Of a DNA stretch of 7,795 nucleotides, positions 5,581 through 7,795 are shown one piece after another. The stretch is from Gracilibacteraceae bacterium. Lineage in GTDB: Bacteria > Bacillota > Desulfitobacteriia > Desulfitobacteriales > Syntrophobotulaceae. The first letter of the stretch is position 1. Each line of letters begins with the position of its first letter. The notes below the pieces were generated by a model. It ran no database searches and had not been told where the DNA came from. It saw only the letters and a list, made by a program, of their open reading frames with translations. The position numbers and the translations under genes are program-made. The DNA lies in assembly GCA_031255985.1 (NCBI GenBank), contig JAIRRL010000159.1:1-7795 (forward strand), in the 5' to 3' direction.

Positions 5581-6990
5581 TCACCTCGTTTTTACCGCCG
5601 CGTCTTCGCTCGCCAGAACATTGATGGTTCCCCGGATCATGCCCATCCAGCAGCTATAGCGCACCAAGCCCGCCTCGGCGGGCGTAAACTCAATTATGTT
5701 TTCGCCGGGCTGAAATTTGTACTCTATGCCGTACTCGCTGATGATCATCCGGTTATTGCAGCCGTTAATCGAACCCTGCGGCGCGTCGATAATCCATTTC
5801 ACCGGCGTTTCCGCCTGCACGGCGATATTGGGGTAGCGGCCGCTCCGGAGGGCGCTGCGCACCACTTGGGATCCGTTTTCCATCACCGGGCCCTCGCCTG
5901 CGCTCCCGCCGCTGATTTCACCGCTGATTTCACCGCTGCGGGCCGCCGTCGCGCCGGGCGGCGTCAGTCCGTCCAGCGACAGTCCGGCCAAGCTCCACCC
6001 CTGGGAAAACATGGAAATGCCCAGAACAACCACCAGCGTCGCTCCCGCCGCGACTACTTGCGGGGCGAATTTTTTGCCCAAAACAGCGCCGGCCGCGCCT
6101 AGACCGAAAACCAACGGCGCCGTGCCCAGGCCGAAGAGCAGCATGGCCAAAGCGCCGGCGGACGGGCTGCCGGTGGAGAGGGCGTAAAGCTGCATGGCCT
6201 GCAAAGGGCCGCAGGGCATCAGGCCGTTCAGCAAACCGACATACAGCGGGCCTTTGCCCCCGGCCTGGCCACTCCCGGCCAGGCGGGCGAAAAATCCGGG
6301 CGGGCGCGGGATGAGACGGCGCAGTTGGGGAAACAGGCCCAGCATATTGACGCCCATGACGGCCATGAATATCCCGGCGAGGATTTTCAGCGCCCCTTGC
6401 GTTCCGGGGGAAAAAGAAACCACCGCGCCCAAGGCCCCGGCAATGAAGCCGATCGCCGTATAGGCGGCGATCCGGCCGAGATTGTAGAGCAGAGCCGGAT
6501 ACGCCGGGGCGAGCCCGCCGCCGCCCGCCGCCTGCGCCGCCCGCGCGGGACCGCACTGGGAGAGGTTGATTCCGCCGCACATGGCCAGGCAATGAGCGGA
6601 AGTGAGCAGGCCGATCACGAACAGGACGCCGTAGCTCATATCCGTTTCCGCCAGGCGCTCCGGCGCGGTCAGGCTCAGGAGGCCGGTTCGCTGCAAAAAG
6701 AGGTAGAGGGCGGCGATGATGATCAGAAAACCGGCGGCTCGCACGGCGCCGCCCGTCTCTCGGCCGGGCGCGGTCAGCACCTGATAACCCAGGGCTTCGA
6801 CAGCGGCGATAATTTGCGCGGGCGTGACGGCGCCGGCGTCGTAAGTAACGGTCGTCGCGCCGGAGGCATTGTCCGCGTGGGCGCTTGCGACCCCTTTCAG
6901 GGCGCGGAGTTTTTTTTCGATCCTGTGCTGGCAGTTCAGGCAGGTCATGCCGCCGATGCGCAGACGCGCGGATTTAAAAGCGGTCGCCAT
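5581..6990 (-). CDS. HMA / DsbD_2 (UreH-like, TauE/SafE-annotated) membrane protein with C-terminal cupredoxin-like domain
   Basis: A 469-aa multidomain protein probably handling Cu(+). Residues about 7-72 are an HMA domain with GMTC17-LN-C20. A helix at about 84-100 leads to a polytopic membrane domain (about 118-330) of the DsbD_2/UreH-like type, often annotated 'sulfite exporter TauE/SafE', with the family motifs H133-C134-LAM-C138-GG and LMPC260GP. After a Gly/Ser-rich linker (about 345-370) a cupredoxin-like beta domain (about 386-458) carries C411 in NGCNN and the cluster YSC447-WM449-GM451, candidate Cu(I) ligands of Cys/Met type in place of the His-rich blue-copper set. The ATG is preceded by AAAGGAGG 9 nt away. 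CopA follows after 9 nt. Related proteins occur beside copper ATPases, so transfer of Cu(+) to or from CopA is the likely role; sulfite export is unlikely. The direction of transfer is unknown. Confidence 0.88.
   Translation of the reverse strand: MATAFKSARLRIGGMTCLNCQHRIEKKLRALKGVASAHADNASGATTVTYDAGAVTPAQIIAAVEALGYQVLTAPGRETGGAVRAAGFLIIIAALYLFLQRTGLLSLTAPERLAETDMSYGVLFVIGLLTSAHCLAMCGGINLSQCGPARAAQAAGGGGLAPAYPALLYNLGRIAAYTAIGFIAGALGAVVSFSPGTQGALKILAGIFMAVMGVNMLGLFPQLRRLIPRPPGFFARLAGSGQAGGKGPLYVGLLNGLMPCGPLQAMQLYALSTGSPSAGALAMLLFGLGTAPLVFGLGAAGAVLGKKFAPQVVAAGATLVVVLGISMFSQGWSLAGLSLDGLTPPGATAARSGEISGEISGGSAGEGPVMENGSQVVRSALRSGRYPNIAVQAETPVKWIIDAPQGSINGCNNRMIISEYGIEYKFQPGENIIEFTPAEAGLVRYSCWMGMIRGTINVLASEDAAVKTR
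5911..5938. repeat. 12-bp tandem repeat in the linker of the HMA/DsbD_2/cupredoxin gene
   Basis: GCTGATTTCACC occurs at 5911-5922 and again at 5923-5934, followed by a partial third copy (GCTG). On the coding strand it gives SGEISGEIS in the flexible linker before the cupredoxin-like domain. It keeps the frame, so copy number could vary without harm. Confidence 0.8.
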
Positions 6991-7034
6991 TTTACCCAGC
7001 CTCCTTTCATCGCCGTAGACCGCGCCGCGGGAAG

Positions 7035-7068
7035 AAAAAAACAGAAACCCTGCAGCAGAGTTCCTGTT
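7035..7068 (-). terminator. Strong intrinsic terminator after the ferredoxin gene
   Basis: The segments 7040-7052 and 7056-7068 pair in a 13-bp stem with two G-U wobbles on the minus strand and a 3-nt loop. Seven T follow in the RNA sense (7041-7035). It is 23 nt beyond the ferredoxin stop codon and about 45 nt before the start of the copper fusion gene. Read-through past it may be how the copper genes are transcribed, as no clear promoter lies between. Confidence 0.85.
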
Positions 7069-7090
7069 GGCGACGCGAAAAAAACAGGGG

Positions 7091-7258
7091 TTATTTTTCG
7101 ATTATTGCTTCGGCGGCGCAAACTTCTGTACATACGCCGCACTCGGAACATGCGTCCGTATCGATTACATATTTGCCATCGCCTTCGCTGATAGCGCCGG
7201 AAGCGCACTCGTCCAAACAAGAACCGCAGCTGATGCAGTCGTCGGTGATCACATACAT
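7091..7258 (-). CDS. 2[4Fe-4S] clostridial-type ferredoxin, 55 aa
   Basis: Small cytoplasmic electron carrier for low-potential redox enzymes of anaerobes. The 55-aa length is typical. The eight cluster Cys form two blocks: C8-IS-C11-GS-C14-LDE-C18 and C37-SE-C40-GV-C43-TEV-C47, each followed by the usual G/A-A-I turn (GAI at 21-23, EAI at 50-52). In each block the last Cys normally pairs with the first three of the other. Unusually, both conserved Cys-Pro positions are Cys-Ala here (C18-A and C47-A). The ATG at 7258 has AAAGGAGGG 8-9 nt upstream and a good promoter at 7292-7320. It is monocistronic or weakly coupled to the copper genes through an intervening terminator. It could serve many oxidoreductases; no partner is in the window. 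Confidence 0.93.
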   Translation of the reverse strand: MYVITDDCISCGSCLDECASGAISEGDGKYVIDTDACSECGVCTEVCAAEAIIEK

Positions 7259-7291
7259 GGTGAAAACCCTCCTTTGCTCAATTTCAGAAAC

Positions 7292-7320
7292 ACTATATCA
7301 AAGAAGGATTTAAAAGGCAA
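7292..7320 (-). promoter_or_regulatory. Promoter of the ferredoxin gene
   Basis: Minus strand: TTGCCT (7320-7315, 4 of 6 to TTGACA), a 17-bp spacer, then TATAGT (7297-7292). TG lies just before the -10 box with one base between, an extended -10 feature. The start should be near 7285, about 27 nt before the ATG. A short inverted repeat (GTGAA 7321-7325, TTCAC 7338-7342) lies directly upstream of the -35 box. Positions 7343-7396 hold nothing I can identify. Confidence 0.8.
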
Positions 7321-7396
7321 GTGAAAAATGAAAGAAATTCACCGTTTCCGCAAATTTTTATTTTTCCCCTTCACCCCCCAGACCGCATAGACCGAT

Positions 7397-7546
7397 TTAT
7401 TCGCTCCTTTCGCGCGACCGCAGCGCGGCTTCCTTGTCATTGCCGAGCAACAACCGCTCGTAGAGCATGGAATTTATCTGTCGCTCAAGCTCTCTGCCCG
7501 TCCAAGCGTTATTCGTCGCTTCAAGTTCGTAATACTCTCGCTTACT
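7397..7546 (-). pseudogene. Remnant of a DUF1016/YhcG-like protein (truncated at both ends)
   Basis: The minus-strand frame encodes 49 residues ending at TAA (7397-7399). They include REYYELEATNNAW (from residue 3) and GRELERQINSMLYERLLL (from 17), which match my memory of the DUF1016 N-terminal domain, where a (F/Y)Y-E/I-A-x-x-N-x-W segment is followed by x-R-E-L-x-R-Q-I-x-S-x-L-Y-E-R-L. Full proteins are about 330-350 aa with a PDDEXK-type nuclease domain, often found in accessory regions. Here the N-terminal start, most of that domain and the whole nuclease part are missing. No ribosome binding site or credible start is present. The fragment starts right after, and in the same frame as, the TGA of the neighbouring gene. 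It is best read as a decayed or rearranged piece. The match is from recall and needs a profile search. Confidence 0.6.
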
Positions 7547-7795
7547 TCACCCCTTCAGAGCTATCTGGTTGATTATATCAGTGTGGACTTTCCATTTCTT
7601 GTCCGGGGTTGGCTCCGGATCCACCTTATTAAAAATTTTTCTATAATTATAAAAAGCTACCGCGAGCGGCCGCAAATCCTCGTCGGTACTTCCCAAATAC
7701 TGCACCACTGTGTCCATATCTTCCAAATAGATCGAGTCTCCCATTTGCGCCGTTTGCGCCCATTTATACGCTTCACCCTCATAGGAGAAATAATC
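7547..7795 (-). CDS. C-terminal part of an unidentified protein, cut by the window edge
   Basis: An open frame enters from the right edge and ends at TGA (7547-7549), giving at least 82 residues. An internal ATG at 7744 exists, but no ribosome binding site lies near it and the frame stays open to 7795, so the real start is probably outside. The visible part is acidic, aromatic-rich and soluble-looking, with EGEAYKWAQ near the edge and DEDLRPLAVAFYNYRKIF in the middle, and it has no membrane segment or metal motif. I do not recognise the family. Its stop codon is directly followed in frame by the DUF1016-like remnant, so the natural C-terminus may have been changed by a rearrangement. It seems more AT-rich and less regular in codon use than the copper genes. 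Confidence 0.6.
   Translation of the reverse strand, partial: DYFSYEGEAYKWAQTAQMGDSIYLEDMDTVVQYLGSTDEDLRPLAVAFYNYRKIFNKVDPEPTPDKKWKVHTDIINQIALKG

Noticed and set aside
4678..6102. Plus-strand open frame of 474 codons crossing the copA/fusion gene boundary
   Set aside because: It spans two well-supported minus-strand genes and their ribosome binding site, and the product is Arg/Gly/His-rich with no recognisable motif.
7076..7100. CGAAAAA/TTTTTCG inverted repeat around the ferredoxin stop codon
   Set aside because: The stem is almost all A-T and is followed directly by a much better terminator at 7035-7068.
6325..7191. Plus-strand open frame of 288 codons
   Set aside because: It overlaps the HMA domain gene, a terminator and the ferredoxin gene in antisense, and has no ribosome binding site or domain.
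7321..7572. Plus-strand open frame of 83 codons near the right end
   Set aside because: It is antisense to the DUF1016-like remnant, which explains the coding-like pattern; no plus-strand promoter or ribosome binding site was found.
1..7795. CRISPR array, tRNA, rRNA, insertion sequence or replication origin
   Set aside because: No regularly spaced repeats, cloverleaf, rRNA-like segment, transposase or terminal inverted repeats were found on either strand by reading.

Overview
This 7.8-kb window is bacterial and gene-dense. Nearly everything is read from the minus strand. Strong AGGAGG-type ribosome binding sites, sigma-A/70-like promoters with 17-bp spacers, two TTG starts, and a clostridial-type 2[4Fe-4S] ferredoxin all suggest an anaerobic member of the Firmicutes (Bacillota) with moderately high GC. 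A Negativicutes-like lineage is possible, but the window has no rRNA, tRNA or other marker to settle it.

Layout from left to right. (1) Positions 1-444 hold a 65-codon gene of unknown function (TTG start, plus strand) behind a near-consensus promoter that is bracketed by a perfect 15-bp inverted repeat. (2) Positions 445-1904 hold a two-gene cell-envelope operon on the minus strand: a membrane-anchored M23 peptidase, then a bactofilin. Its promoter abuts the terminator hairpin of the next operon. (3) Positions 1981-3139 hold a second minus-strand operon: a 64-aa membrane-anchored zinc ribbon and an SPFH/prohibitin-like protein. Its promoter is overlapped by a 12-bp-arm palindrome that also works as a terminator for transcripts arriving from upstream. 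(4) Positions 3187-6990 hold a copper-handling pair: a three-part HMA / DsbD_2 (UreH-like) membrane / cupredoxin-like protein, followed 9 bp later by a Cu(+)-exporting P1B-type ATPase (CopA). (5) Positions 7035-7320 hold a 55-aa ferredoxin with its own promoter and a strong terminator. (6) Positions 7397-7795 hold an eroded fragment resembling DUF1016/YhcG-type nuclease-associated proteins. It lies directly after, and in frame with, the stop codon of an unidentified protein that runs off the right edge.

How the genes fit together. The copper pair plausibly takes Cu(+) through two HMA domains, a Cys-rich membrane domain and a Cys/Met cupredoxin-like domain to ATP-driven export. No copper regulator or convincing dedicated promoter was seen, so read-through from the ferredoxin promoter is possible. 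The M23/bactofilin pair fits the known pairing of bactofilin scaffolds with peptidoglycan endopeptidases. I saw no clear evidence of a wholly new system. The best leads are the two palindrome-covered promoters, the unidentified small gene at 200-397, the copper fusion protein and the DUF1016-like remnant.
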